In this document: positions 35,011 to 44,356 of the stretch, in pieces
How positions within the stretch are numbered: position 1 is the first letter of the stretch
Layout: each line of letters opens with the position of its first letter
Source of the DNA: Chitinophagaceae bacterium LGM1
GTDB lineage: Bacteria > Bacteroidota > Bacteroidia > Chitinophagales > Chitinophagaceae
DNA length: 64,000 nt
Assembly (NCBI GenBank): GCA_018604165.1
Contig: CP075895.1
Coordinates: 3,157,001-3,221,000, forward strand
Direction: 5' to 3'
Notes under the pieces: model-generated
What the model saw: only the letters and a program-made list of their open reading frames with translations
What the model was told of the DNA's origin: nothing
Databases searched by the model: none
Made by a program: the position numbers and the translations under genes

Positions 35011-35111
35011 TCGCTATCAGGATATTTAAGTGATGACCGCTGACGTGATACGTGCAGAGGCTATGTGATAAAAGAAGATTATTACTAACAGTAGTTTTAA
35101 CCCATTGTTGA

Positions 35112-35438
35112 ATGATATACATTAGTGACAAAGCAAAGGAGAAAATTGTCAAGCTCAGGCAAGATGCCGGGCTTGACAGTACCTACTTTCTGAGAGTGGG
35201 TGTTGTAGGTGGCGGCTGCTCGGGCTTGTCTTACAAACTTGACTTTGATAATGAAACCCAACCTAACGACCAAGTATTTGAAGACCAAGGGGAGAAATTA
35301 GTAACAGACCTCAAAAGCTTTCTGTACCTGTGCGACACTACACTCGACTTTTCTGACGGGTTGAATGGCAAGGGTTTTCACTTCAGCAACCCCAACGCGA
35401 GCCGTAGCTGCGGTTGCGGCGAGAGTTTTGCTGTATAA
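35112..35438 (+). CDS. iscA: A-type Fe-S carrier protein (IscA/ErpA family)
   Basis: HesB/IscA-family protein of 108 aa that carries Fe-S clusters from IscU to targets. The three conserved Cys are in GGGCSGLSY and the C-terminal SRSCGCGESF. It follows iscU after a 101-nt gap with no gene in it. Confidence 0.92.
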   Translation: MIYISDKAKEKIVKLRQDAGLDSTYFLRVGVVGGGCSGLSYKLDFDNETQPNDQVFEDQGEKLVTDLKSFLYLCDTTLDFSDGLNGKGFHFSNPNASRSCGCGESFAV

Positions 35439-35456
35439 TATTTTTTAAGCGTTTCT

Positions 35457-35494
35457 ACACAACAAAGCCGCTGATGTCAGCGGCTTTGTTGTGT
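35457..35494 (+). terminator. Long perfect hairpin after iscA
   Basis: An 18-bp arm ACACAACAAAGCCGCTGA is the exact complement of 35477-35494, with only TG between. It follows the isc operon by 18 nt. The U-tract is weak (GTGTATGATTTT), so it could stabilise mRNA 3' ends as well as stop transcription. Confidence 0.7.
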
Positions 35495-35592
35495 ATGATT
35501 TTGTAGTGCTGTCAGCAGTTTCATCCTGACATTAAGAGCCCCCACAAAACCATTAGGAAGCAATTCCTGACGGCACGATAAACGCTCTGTTC

Positions 35593-36636
35593 TTATTTAC
35601 TCTCCTTTATTGTTTCCGTTTTGGCGGTTATCTCGCGTATCACTTCGTCCATGTTTATGGCGGCCTCTTCTATACCTTCCAGCACTTGTTGGTTGATGGG
35701 GTCATGTGGTTCTTCTTTATTAAAGAGTTGTATCAGCCCCATAATGGTAGCCACCGGGCTGCGCACTTTGTGCGATTGTATCCATGCTATGTCTTTCAGC
35801 TTCTGGTTCTGCAGTTGTATCTTCTGCACATACAGGCGTTGCTCCGTAACATCTTGCAGCGTACCGTTTATCATGGCTATGCTGCCGTGCTCGTTGAGTG
35901 CTACCTCTCCACGTACCAGCAAGTGTTTTATTTCTTCTTTACCAGTAACGATGCGGCAATAAAAATCGGGGAAGAATTTTTTGATGAAGATGGTATCTAT
36001 CATCTTCTCCAGATGCTTTACATCTTCGGGGTGTATGATTTGAGTAAAATTATTGTGTGTCAGTTTTTTGTCTTCGGGCAATTCCAATATATGCTTTGCT
36101 GAGTCAGAAAGCTTTACGCGTTCATTCATCACATCCCACTGTATATAGCAGAGCTTGGCAATTTTTTCCGCCTCTTGCAGCAGTTCGTTTTTCTCATGTA
36201 ATTCTTCCTCGGCTTGTTTACGATTACGTATTTCCGATTCAAGCTCGTCGGGGGTGCGTAGTGAAAAAGCCAGTGGCAGCATTTTTACCACATAGAAAAC
36301 TGTTACCCAACTTACTACACCCGTCAGGAAACGCATCAACGCGCTGAACCTGTAGATGGGTTTCCAAAACATCAGCGCGTCCACAAAATACGTAGCCCCG
36401 CACATCAATATGAAAGTAGCAAAGAGAATATACAAGCCCCCAAAGCGTAGTTTTTGTCGCTTGGTGATGATATAGAAAAGTATAAGTAACGGAATAACGA
36501 AGTATGCCGACCATATCAGCAAATCGCTGATGATGTACAACCAGCCGTGAAACTCCGTCCAGCTGCCGCTACGCCAAAACGAACGGAAGTCAGAATGTTC
36601 AAACAGGTTTTTAAAAAAATCGGTCAGTTGTTTCAT
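35593..36636 (-). CDS. PAS sensor with ethylene-receptor-like membrane domain and histidine-kinase dimerisation domain but no ATPase domain
   Basis: Membrane sensor of 347 aa. Three membrane helices (about 33-58, 68-90, 98-120) resemble the ethylene-receptor/GAF-type sensor fold: CGATY (79-83) sits where ETR1 has the copper ligands CxxxH, but the His is Tyr83. A coiled coil (about 130-155), a PAS/PAC domain (about 155-270) and a DHp helix with IQSHKVRSPVATIMG (phospho-acceptor His289) follow. The protein stops 58 residues after His289, so the HATPase domain is missing and no reading frame for it follows. It may be phosphorylated by a partner kinase or act by protein contact. Confidence 0.8.
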   Translation of the reverse strand: MKQLTDFFKNLFEHSDFRSFWRSGSWTEFHGWLYIISDLLIWSAYFVIPLLILFYIITKRQKLRFGGLYILFATFILMCGATYFVDALMFWKPIYRFSALMRFLTGVVSWVTVFYVVKMLPLAFSLRTPDELESEIRNRKQAEEELHEKNELLQEAEKIAKLCYIQWDVMNERVKLSDSAKHILELPEDKKLTHNNFTQIIHPEDVKHLEKMIDTIFIKKFFPDFYCRIVTGKEEIKHLLVRGEVALNEHGSIAMINGTLQDVTEQRLYVQKIQLQNQKLKDIAWIQSHKVRSPVATIMGLIQLFNKEEPHDPINQQVLEGIEEAAINMDEVIREITAKTETIKESK

Positions 36637-36779
36637 TCGCGTTACAAAACAGCTTACAACAAAAAGCTATATAGAGGTAATGTACGAAGGTAAATCAATG
36701 TATGTCAATAAACTACAACACGCACACTCTTAACGAATGTATGTGCCTCTGCACAACAAACAGTTAACAAAAAAAGCAG

Positions 36780-38894
36780 TTACTTGAAAATAATATAAGT
36801 GATAAATGCACCTACATATGCCAGTACAAACATGTAGGCAAATTGTATAGCGGGTAGCTGCCAGCTTCGCGTTTCGCGATACACGATAGCCATTGTGCTC
36901 ATACACTGCATGGCAAATACATAAAATATCAATAATGATAATCCTGTACCTAATGTATAAACAGGTGTGCCATCTGCACGGGTAGCACCACGCATTTTTT
37001 CTCTTACGGTATCTTCATTATCTGCATTGCTACCTACGCTGTAGAGCGTTGCCATTGTGCCAACAAATACTTCTCTAGCCGCAAACGATGTGATGAGTGC
37101 AATGCCGATTTTCCAATCGTAGCCAAGGGGTTGAATGACAGGCTCTATACTACGCCCCATGATGCCCGCAAAAGAATGTTCCAGTTTTTCGGTGCGTAGT
37201 TGGTTATCGAGTTCAGCAGCTTGTTGGGGGTATTGTTGTTTTAGCGTAGCGTATTTTGTTTCTATTTGCTGCATGGTAGATGGTGGACCGTAAGTAGCCA
37301 ATGCCCATAGCAAAATGGATATGACCATGATGACTTTACCCGCATCTGTTACAAACACTTTCGCTTTTTCTATCATGGTGATGCCCACGTTCTTCCACCT
37401 CGGCGCACGGTACACGGGCAGCTCCATCAGGAAGTAGGTTTTCTCTTTCACCTTTACCACCCAACTCATCACTTTGGCAACTATCAACGCCATGAAGAAA
37501 CCCAATAGATACAACCCCATCAACACCACCCCTTGCAGGTTGAAGATGAAGAGGCTTTTGTCTGGTATCACCAAACCTATCAGTATAGTATATACAGGCA
37601 GGCGCGCAGAGCAACTCATCAGTGGTGTTACCATAATGGTTATCAATCGTTCTTTGCGATTTTGTATAGTGCGTGCCGCCATGATGGCTGGTACTGCGCA
37701 AGCCATACCACTTATCAGCGGCATCACGCTACGCCCGTTGAGCCCCGCGCTACGCATCAGCCTGTCTGTCAGGAAACTGATACGAGCCATATAACCACTG
37801 TCTTCCAGTATGGTGATGAACCCGAACAGTATCATTATCTGCGGTATAAACACCGCTATACCACTGATGCCAGCCAGCACACCATTTATCAGCAGGTCTT
37901 TGACGGTGCCGGCAGGCAATGCGCTATCCAACAATCCTGATACCACACTAAAGCCTTGCTCTACCCAACCCATGGGGTACTCTGCCAACCAAAAAATGCT
38001 TTGGAACAACAGGAACAAAACCGTTAGCAATATCACATTGCCCCATACGGGGTGAAGCAATGTTTTATCAATATGCTCGCTGATAATAGCGCGTTGCAAC
38101 GGGTTGGTTTCTGCTACGCACTGCTGCATCACGGTATTGATGCGCTGATAGCGTTGCATGATTTCTTCTGCCTGCACTTTGGCTTTATGAAAGCCTGCCA
38201 TATCCAGTATAGCAGCTATTTGTATGCGTTGCGCGGCGTTGAGGTGTGGCAGGTCTAAGTAGTTGCAGGCAATATGCAGGGCGGCATAATGGCTCTCTAC
38301 TTTACATAGTTCTTTTATCTCAGTTATCCAACCACCGGTTAGCTTTACAGTATCAATAAACTCATTGGCAGGTTGTGTGTGGTTTTGTACAACACTTGCC
38401 ATTGTTTTTTTCAGTTGGGCGATGCCTTTATTCTTTCTTGGGTTGATGGCTACTACGGGTACCCCCATCAATCGCTCCAACCCTGCCACATCAATATTCA
38501 TACCCTTGTTGCGTGCAATGTCGTTCATGGTCAATGCCATTACAACAGGTATTTTCAAATCCATTATCTGCGAGCAGAAAAGCAGGTTGCGTTTCAGGTT
38601 GGATGCATCTGCTATTACCACTATCAGGTCGGGGCGGTCAGCATTGTTACGGTTCAGCAATACCTCATAGGTTACACGCTCGTCCTCACTCTTAGGGTAG
38701 AGGCTATATGTGCCGGGCAAGTCTAGTATTTGGGCAGAGAGGTTGTCTGCAATACGCGAAGTACCCGTTTTCTTATCGACGGTAACGCCGGGGAAATTGC
38801 CCACTTTCTGGTTGAGCCCGGTCAACGAATTGAATAAGGAGCTTTTACCGCTGTTGGGATTGCCTACTAATGCTATGGTATGTGCGTTACGCAT
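36780..38894 (-). CDS. feoB: Ferrous iron transporter B
   Basis: Fe(II) transporter of 704 aa. The N-terminal G domain has G1 GNPNSGKSS (about 11-19), G3 DLPGTYSL and VMALTMND (G4-like), followed by a GDI-like spacer and a polytopic membrane domain with the repeated core (CSARLPVY and the Cys-containing GATRADGTPV/ LSLLIFYVFAMQCMST regions). No feoA lies next to it. The ATG at 38894 is 14 nt after a -7 element. It should import ferrous iron under reducing conditions. Confidence 0.95.
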   Translation of the reverse strand: MRNAHTIALVGNPNSGKSSLFNSLTGLNQKVGNFPGVTVDKKTGTSRIADNLSAQILDLPGTYSLYPKSEDERVTYEVLLNRNNADRPDLIVVIADASNLKRNLLFCSQIMDLKIPVVMALTMNDIARNKGMNIDVAGLERLMGVPVVAINPRKNKGIAQLKKTMASVVQNHTQPANEFIDTVKLTGGWITEIKELCKVESHYAALHIACNYLDLPHLNAAQRIQIAAILDMAGFHKAKVQAEEIMQRYQRINTVMQQCVAETNPLQRAIISEHIDKTLLHPVWGNVILLTVLFLLFQSIFWLAEYPMGWVEQGFSVVSGLLDSALPAGTVKDLLINGVLAGISGIAVFIPQIMILFGFITILEDSGYMARISFLTDRLMRSAGLNGRSVMPLISGMACAVPAIMAARTIQNRKERLITIMVTPLMSCSARLPVYTILIGLVIPDKSLFIFNLQGVVLMGLYLLGFFMALIVAKVMSWVVKVKEKTYFLMELPVYRAPRWKNVGITMIEKAKVFVTDAGKVIMVISILLWALATYGPPSTMQQIETKYATLKQQYPQQAAELDNQLRTEKLEHSFAGIMGRSIEPVIQPLGYDWKIGIALITSFAAREVFVGTMATLYSVGSNADNEDTVREKMRGATRADGTPVYTLGTGLSLLIFYVFAMQCMSTMAIVYRETRSWQLPAIQFAYMFVLAYVGAFITYIIFK

Positions 38895-38908
38895 TGCGTA
38901 TGAGTGCG

Positions 38909-38942
38909 CAAAGTTACCAATACATTATGGCAGATGCTACAA
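38909..38942 (-). promoter_or_regulatory. feoB: Promoter of feoB
   Basis: On the minus strand: TTG (complement of 38940-38942), 23-nt spacer, TAACTTTG (38909-38916). The transcript would start about 10 nt before the ATG. No clear Fur box was seen. Confidence 0.5.
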
Positions 38943-38985
38943 TATATCAATTCGCCCTATGTATTTTTCCTGATTATATAAATGC

Positions 38986-40887
38986 TTAGCGTAGCAAGGT
39001 TACATTGCCTTTCAGCCTGATGGGTGCACCGTTCGATTCCGGTACATAGTCGAGGATATAAACATACGTACCCCTGTCGGCATACAGGCCTGTTTCAGTA
39101 CCCGTCCATTGATGGCGAACATCTTTCGATTCAAAAACCTGCTCTCCCCAGCGATTGTATATTCGAAGATGATAACTGAGAATCGGGCAAGTCAGTACCA
39201 CCCCGAATTTATCATTCATACCATCGCCATTGGGCGAAAAAGCATTGGGTACGTGTATACATTCGTCGCATGGCAAAAACACTACTCTGGTTGAGTCTAT
39301 ATACGTGCCACATTCGTTACTGACAGATACACGTAGCATACCTTCCCTTACAGGTTTTACACAACAAGCGGTAGAGCCGTTGTTCCACAAATATTTAACA
39401 CCAGGGTATTCATTGCCCACCATTACCAGATTGTAAGAGCACATTTCCGTTTTAATAGGCAGCTCTTTTTTAGGCTGATACTTCACATCAATATTCATAG
39501 GTACTTTTTCGCTTTCGCATTTCCCTATTTTTTGTGTTACGTATAGTGTTGTCCTGCCTATTTCTTTACTGTATATCAATGGCTGTACAGGGCTGCCGAT
39601 GGTAGCAGCAGGGTGGGTGTACCAATGCAGGTTGCTGCCTGTTACATTTTTCAGTATAGGTCCTTCCGTTAGCTGGCATAGCATGGTATCTCGTACTACA
39701 GGCGGTGCTGTTGGTGCTTGTATATACACACGCACCGTATCTGTAAATGTACCGCAAGCATTTACCATACGCAGCCAGTAAGTGCCGGGTTGGTTTACAG
39801 TAACATCGGGTGTTGTAGCACCTGTACTCCATGTATATGTGCCGAATAAGATATTCGCTTTAATGTTTACAGGCTGCATATTGCAACTCACCAGTTCTTT
39901 ACCAAGATTCAGCGTACTCTCTGCCAGATACTTCACATTAAATGTATCTATAAACACCGCGCAGCCTGCTACCGAATAACAGATATATTGCCCGTCTGCA
40001 TTCACAACTATATTATCGGTTGTAGCACCCGTACTCCAGCTATATGTGCCGTTTATCCCTCTGCTTTTCAGCATCATGGGCAGGCGAGCTTTATCGCAAT
40101 AAATAGAGTCGTGCCTTGCACGGAAGGTATCGGCAGGGGTAATCATGTATACGCTAACATCGTCTACATATACATACGCTCTGTAGTCGAGTGTTGGGTT
40201 GGGTGTAGGTGGGTGCGCTACTGTATGATTAGGCTTGTTACCGGAACTACTGAATCTGCCTATCGTCAACCATTCCTCGCCACCATTAGCAGTATATATA
40301 CCCGTTACCCTTATCCATGCTGCCGTATCGCTCATGAAACTTCCTGATGGGCTTTGAATATGATATGGCAACGCTAACCAACTATTGCTGGTAGTATTTA
40401 TTTGCGTGGATGAAAAGTTTGCACCTATCTCATCTACCGCCATATAGTTGAATGATAGTGAAGATGATATAGCAGGGTTTACATAAAATGTTACACAGTA
40501 TTTACGCCCCGCTACCATAGGCATGATGAGTTTTGTTTGCAGGTATTCGGCAAATTTCTGCCCATTGGTACGCTCTTCCCACAAAATGATACCTGAATAC
40601 CCATTGCCGGTACGTGGCCATTGGTGGCCAAATGTTACTTCAGGTACGTGTACACCACTTAGCGGATGCGCGCAAGTATGCAGATAGTCTGGGGTTGTAT
40701 TCTGTACAGGGCTTAGCCAGTCTTTTACAGTTGGGTAAGTACTGAAGCCGATACCCGATATACCTGTTGGGCAGTTGTTATAATCTTCGAAACTGGGGTT
40801 AGGTGCTAAATTTTGAGCATAGGAATGGCTGCAAAGTAATAAAGCAAAAAATGCCCCTATACATATGCGTATATACCTGCTATGCAA
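38986..40887 (-). CDS. Large secreted protein with gliding-motility C-terminal (T9SS type B) domain
   Basis: Exported protein of 633 aa. Signal peptide ends at about 25 (HSYAQ). The N-terminal ~240 residues carry a domain with APNPSFEDYNNCPTG near its start and several Trp/Thr-rich strands. Two or three Ig-like/SprB-like strands with YTWSTGATT repeats follow. The C-terminus (about 545-633, VPNAFSPNGDGMNDKF ... YNRWGEQVFES ... GTYVYILDY) is the gliding-motility-associated domain that directs type IX secretion and surface attachment. The start is TTG, since no ATG precedes the signal peptide. Function on the surface is unknown. Confidence 0.87.
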   Translation of the reverse strand: MHSRYIRICIGAFFALLLCSHSYAQNLAPNPSFEDYNNCPTGISGIGFSTYPTVKDWLSPVQNTTPDYLHTCAHPLSGVHVPEVTFGHQWPRTGNGYSGIILWEERTNGQKFAEYLQTKLIMPMVAGRKYCVTFYVNPAISSSLSFNYMAVDEIGANFSSTQINTTSNSWLALPYHIQSPSGSFMSDTAAWIRVTGIYTANGGEEWLTIGRFSSSGNKPNHTVAHPPTPNPTLDYRAYVYVDDVSVYMITPADTFRARHDSIYCDKARLPMMLKSRGINGTYSWSTGATTDNIVVNADGQYICYSVAGCAVFIDTFNVKYLAESTLNLGKELVSCNMQPVNIKANILFGTYTWSTGATTPDVTVNQPGTYWLRMVNACGTFTDTVRVYIQAPTAPPVVRDTMLCQLTEGPILKNVTGSNLHWYTHPAATIGSPVQPLIYSKEIGRTTLYVTQKIGKCESEKVPMNIDVKYQPKKELPIKTEMCSYNLVMVGNEYPGVKYLWNNGSTACCVKPVREGMLRVSVSNECGTYIDSTRVVFLPCDECIHVPNAFSPNGDGMNDKFGVVLTCPILSYHLRIYNRWGEQVFESKDVRHQWTGTETGLYADRGTYVYILDYVPESNGAPIRLKGNVTLLR

Positions 40888-40971
40888 TATTAGTGTCTCT
40901 TAGTATAAGGGATAAGACAGGTTATTAACAGAAAGTGTTGGTAGTAATCCCGAATTATTGTAATCTGAAAT

Positions 40972-41002
40972 TAAAAAAAGCCGATGCGTACTACGCACCG
41001 GC
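40972..41002 (-). terminator. Terminator of the BatA/dihydroorotase/GT2 operon
   Basis: GCCGATGCGTA (40980-40990) pairs with TACGCACCGGC (40992-41002), one G-U pair on the transcribed strand. On the minus strand the stem is followed by seven T residues, so it ends the operon that finishes at 41090. Confidence 0.8.
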
Positions 41003-41089
41003 CAATCTATCCGCAATCTATGAAAAACGCTCTTGTATATAGAACGTATAAACTGCTAAAAACGTGTGCTTTGAATTGTAATCTTTCTG

Positions 41090-42031
41090 TCAGAAAGTTT
41101 CTTCTATCAGGTAGCTATTCCTGTCGGCAGCACTGCGGCTTACCAATTCGCCCAGAAAACCGGCTAAGAAAAACTGCGTACCTATAACCATAGTTGTGAG
41201 TGCCAGATAAAAAGTTACCCGATTGGTAAGACCAAAGTTAGCACCCTCAACCAGCCTGCTTGCTATTAAGTACATAATGGAAATAAAGCCTATGAAAAAA
41301 GCAATAGTACCCATCAACCCGAAAAAGTGCATGGGTTTTTTACCAAAACGGCTGATGAACTGAATGGATAATAAATCGAGAAAGCCATTGATAAAACGCT
41401 CCCAACCGAATTTTGAAACGCCGTATTTGCGCGCGCGGTGCACGACTACTTTCTCGCCTATTTTGCGGAAGCCTGCGCTCTTTGCCAACACGGGTATAAA
41501 ACGATGCATCTCGCCATACACCTCTATACTCTTCACTACTTTTTTATTGTAAGCCTTCAATCCGCAATTCATATCGTGCAGCTTGATGCCCGAAATCCAT
41601 CGGTTGACACCGTTATATAATTTTGACGGCAGGTTTTTTGTCAGCGCATTATCGTGGCGTACTTTTTTCCAACCGCTTACCAAGTCGAAGCCATCGGCGG
41701 TTATCATTCGGTATAGTTCGGGTATTTCGTCGGGGCTATCTTGCAGGTCTGCATCCATCGTTATCACAACATTGCCTCTGGCTGCTTTAAAGCCCTCGTT
41801 CAGCGCGGCACTTTTGCCGTAGTTTCGCTGAAATTTAATACCCCTCACCGCATTGTAATCTTTAGACAGATTTTTGATTACATCCCAACTGCCGTCTGTA
41901 CTGCCATCGTCAATCATTATCACCTCGTGCCTGTAGCCCATTTCGCCGCATACACGCTCTATCCAGTCCACCAGTTCGGGTAGCGATTCTTCTTCGTTGT
42001 ATAGCGGTATGACGATTGATATATCGGGCAT
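41090..42031 (-). CDS. Membrane glycosyltransferase family 2 (DPM1/GtrB-like)
   Basis: GT2 enzyme of 313 aa. The catalytic domain has VIPLYNEEESLPELVDWI, DDGSTDGS and MDADLQDSPDEIPEL (DxD), and two C-terminal helices (about 230-255 and 270-295) anchor it. Such proteins load sugars onto polyprenyl phosphate (GtrB, ArnC, DPM1-like). It is the last gene of a five-gene operon that starts with BatA; the acceptor is unknown. Confidence 0.9.
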   Translation of the reverse strand: MPDISIVIPLYNEEESLPELVDWIERVCGEMGYRHEVIMIDDGSTDGSWDVIKNLSKDYNAVRGIKFQRNYGKSAALNEGFKAARGNVVITMDADLQDSPDEIPELYRMITADGFDLVSGWKKVRHDNALTKNLPSKLYNGVNRWISGIKLHDMNCGLKAYNKKVVKSIEVYGEMHRFIPVLAKSAGFRKIGEKVVVHRARKYGVSKFGWERFINGFLDLLSIQFISRFGKKPMHFFGLMGTIAFFIGFISIMYLIASRLVEGANFGLTNRVTFYLALTTMVIGTQFFLAGFLGELVSRSAADRNSYLIEETF

Positions 42032-42035
42032 GGAA

Positions 42036-42572
42036 TTACTGAACCTGTTTTTTGCGGCTGATAGCCAATGCGAATATAAATCCTAATATGCTATATCGCA
42101 CAATATCCACCATCAATCCTGTAAAGAAATTAACAAAAGAGAAAGGCGCATTTTTGGCTACAGTATATTGCTTTTCTATTTTTTCTAATTGCGCTGCTGA
42201 GTTGGGGTAAGATTTTAAATAGCTGATTTGCCCTGTATGTATTCGCTCTGCTATGCTGCTATCGGCATACATCCAAACCTGCTCGAAAGTGTAGGCTAAA
42301 AAAATACCTATCAGGATAGTTAAAAATATGCCCCTGAATACATGCTTCAGAATAGCATCTTCGCCTAAACTCTTTTTTTGCAAGAAGCCCGACCAGGCAA
42401 TAATTATAAAACCCAGCCCAAGCGATATAAAAAAGATAATATAACTCGCTCTAAAATCTTCCAGCAGATAATTGAACTGTATAGTGCTGCAAATAATTTT
42501 AACAGCAGCCAACACCAAACCCATCATTACGGGTATCTTCAAATTATTCTTTCCTGCCTGTATGCTATCCAA
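42036..42572 (-). CDS. DUF4199-like membrane protein (downstream copy)
   Basis: Membrane protein of 178 aa with four predicted helices (about 15-33, 44-62, 80-98, 145-170) and a polar loop (about 100-140) ending in YTVAKNAPFS. It resembles the DUF4199 protein encoded just upstream but is more divergent. Function unknown. It follows that gene by 12 nt and precedes the GT2 gene by 4 nt. Confidence 0.7.
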   Translation of the reverse strand: MDSIQAGKNNLKIPVMMGLVLAAVKIICSTIQFNYLLEDFRASYIIFFISLGLGFIIIAWSGFLQKKSLGEDAILKHVFRGIFLTILIGIFLAYTFEQVWMYADSSIAERIHTGQISYLKSYPNSAAQLEKIEKQYTVAKNAPFSFVNFFTGLMVDIVRYSILGFIFALAISRKKQVQ

Positions 42573-42584
42573 AACTATCGACTG

Positions 42585-43100
42585 TTAATTTTTATATGGC
42601 TGTATTTGTTGTGGCGTACCTTTTTTCTTAGGTATTGCAGCAGCTATTAAAGATAGTAATGCCCCCATGAACATAGTACCTATCAATGAGCCGAATATCA
42701 TGGTAATGTTCCAATACTTTTCTGTCATGTTCATTGCCATTTCCGCTTGTTCTTCAGGTGTACCATCCTTTTCAAATTTATCAGCCATTTTAGACAATAC
42801 TTCGTCTTTAAGATTGGGGAATGCATATATCATAACAACACCCCATATCAATGCCAATACAGACATAATCAATACTGCTTTGAAACAGCTCCCATATACG
42901 TTGCCAAATGTTACATTGTTATCATTTGCTTTAGCATATGCCATCGCATTCAAAACAAGTCCTGCAAACATGATTACATATGCAACATATTGCAGTCCTG
43001 AATCCATATCCATTTTCATTACCATCATCAGCGCACTGAAAATAATGGTAGCAATACCTGTTATCAGTCCGTAAGTAGTATGCGTTTGTTTCAGTTTCAT
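42585..43100 (-). CDS. DUF4199 membrane protein
   Basis: Membrane protein of 171 aa with four helices (about 9-27, 36-52, 70-90, 130-155) and a charged loop of about 35 residues (KDEVLSKMADKFEKDG...) between helices 3 and 4, as in the Bacteroidota family DUF4199. The basic tail (PKKKGTPQQ) is cytoplasmic. Function unknown. It is 2 nt after the dihydroorotase-like gene. Confidence 0.82.
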   Translation of the reverse strand: MKLKQTHTTYGLITGIATIIFSALMMVMKMDMDSGLQYVAYVIMFAGLVLNAMAYAKANDNNVTFGNVYGSCFKAVLIMSVLALIWGVVMIYAFPNLKDEVLSKMADKFEKDGTPEEQAEMAMNMTEKYWNITMIFGSLIGTMFMGALLSLIAAAIPKKKGTPQQIQPYKN

Positions 43101-43102
43101 AA

Positions 43103-44350
43103 CTATTTATTTAGATGTACTTGTTTATTATTAATAATACCTACTACTTTGCCCTGTACTGTTGTACCGATAAACGGATTGTTGGCAGATGTTGATTGCA
43201 TACTGTTTACCGTGTGGCTGCCAGATGTTGTGTACATGGTCAGGTCTGCCACAGCACCTACTTCTATATTAGTATCTCCCAGTCCTAAAATATCACGCGC
43301 TGCAGTCATCATGTCTGCTATGCGCTCCTCACCTGCTGCTTGCAGGGCAAGGTTGTAGGCTATCTCTTGTATGTTCATGCCATCGGCAGCATATTCAAAT
43401 TCTTTAGCCTTGGCATCCCATTCCTGCGGGCGGTGGTGGCTGGCAATACAGTCTATCGTGCCGTCTTTCAATCCTTTCAGCAAGGCTTTTCTATCTGCCT
43501 CTCCGCGTATTGGGGGCATTACTTTATACATACTGCTGTAGCCTTCCAGTGCTTTATCATTCAGCACCAAGTGGTACGGTGTTACAGAGCAGGTTATGTT
43601 CAAGCCCTCTTTTTTTGCTTTGCGTATCATGTCCACACCTTCGGCAGTAGACACGCCTGTTATGTGCAGCTTCGAGCCTGTGTAACGAAGCAACTCTATA
43701 TCGCGGTGCAGTAATATGGTTTCTGCCAGTGCAGGTATGCCCTGCATACCGAGGCGTACGGATGTTTCGCCCTCATGCATCAAGCCGCCTGCTGCCAACG
43801 CATTATCAACAGGTATTTGTATCAGTGTGCCGTTGAATGCTTTTACATACTCCAATGCTTTCAGCATCAGTTGCGGATTCTGTACGGGCTTCCAGCCATC
43901 TGTAAAAGCTACCGCACCGTGCGCGTGCATATCCAGCATCTCTGCCAGGTTCTTGCCCTCAACATCTTGTGTGATAGCACCCAACGGATGCAGGCTCACG
44001 ATATTGCCTGCCGCTTTTTGTATAACAGATTGTACGATGGATTTGGTACTGATAGCAGGGTTGGTATTCGGAGCAATGCATACATGCGTGAAACCACCAA
44101 CCGCAGCAGCATTCAGTCCGCTTGCAATAGTTTCTTTATGTTCGTACCCCGGCTCACGGTAGTCTGCCAACACATCTACCCAACCGGTGCTCACACACAA
44201 GCCATCAGCCTTGATGGTATTTTTGACTTTGATTTTGATGGATTTCGCAATCTGTGTGATGACACCTTTCTCAATTAATATATCAACAACCTGATTGTAA
44301 AAACCTGAGCGTTTATCTGTAATCTTGGCCTGTTGTATCAGCACTTGCAT
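43103..44350 (-). CDS. Dihydroorotase-like amidohydrolase, probably catalytically inactive
   Basis: Amidohydrolase-fold protein of 415 aa related to dihydroorotase (pyrimidine synthesis), but all the visible metal-ligand positions are altered. Active enzymes have DxHxHxREPG; here the block is DVLADYREPG (59-68), with Leu61 and Asp63 instead of His. The barrel His before ST is Gly232 (HITGVST). The HAE region is IPVDN, and the catalytic DHAPH is HHRPQ (305-309). REPG and the overall fold are kept. Related inactive dihydroorotases (PyrC') act as partners of aspartate carbamoyltransferase, which is one possible role. The gene lies in an operon with BatA, two DUF4199 proteins and a GT2 enzyme. 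Confidence 0.83.
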   Translation of the reverse strand: MQVLIQQAKITDKRSGFYNQVVDILIEKGVITQIAKSIKIKVKNTIKADGLCVSTGWVDVLADYREPGYEHKETIASGLNAAAVGGFTHVCIAPNTNPAISTKSIVQSVIQKAAGNIVSLHPLGAITQDVEGKNLAEMLDMHAHGAVAFTDGWKPVQNPQLMLKALEYVKAFNGTLIQIPVDNALAAGGLMHEGETSVRLGMQGIPALAETILLHRDIELLRYTGSKLHITGVSTAEGVDMIRKAKKEGLNITCSVTPYHLVLNDKALEGYSSMYKVMPPIRGEADRKALLKGLKDGTIDCIASHHRPQEWDAKAKEFEYAADGMNIQEIAYNLALQAAGEERIADMMTAARDILGLGDTNIEVGAVADLTMYTTSGSHTVNSMQSTSANNPFIGTTVQGKVVGIINNKQVHLNK

Positions 44351-44356
44351 AAGTGG

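Noticed and set aside
39031-39040. tRNA T-arm-like string GTTCGATTCC
   Set aside because: It lies inside the coding sequence of the type IX secreted protein, and no acceptor or anticodon arms can be folded around it.
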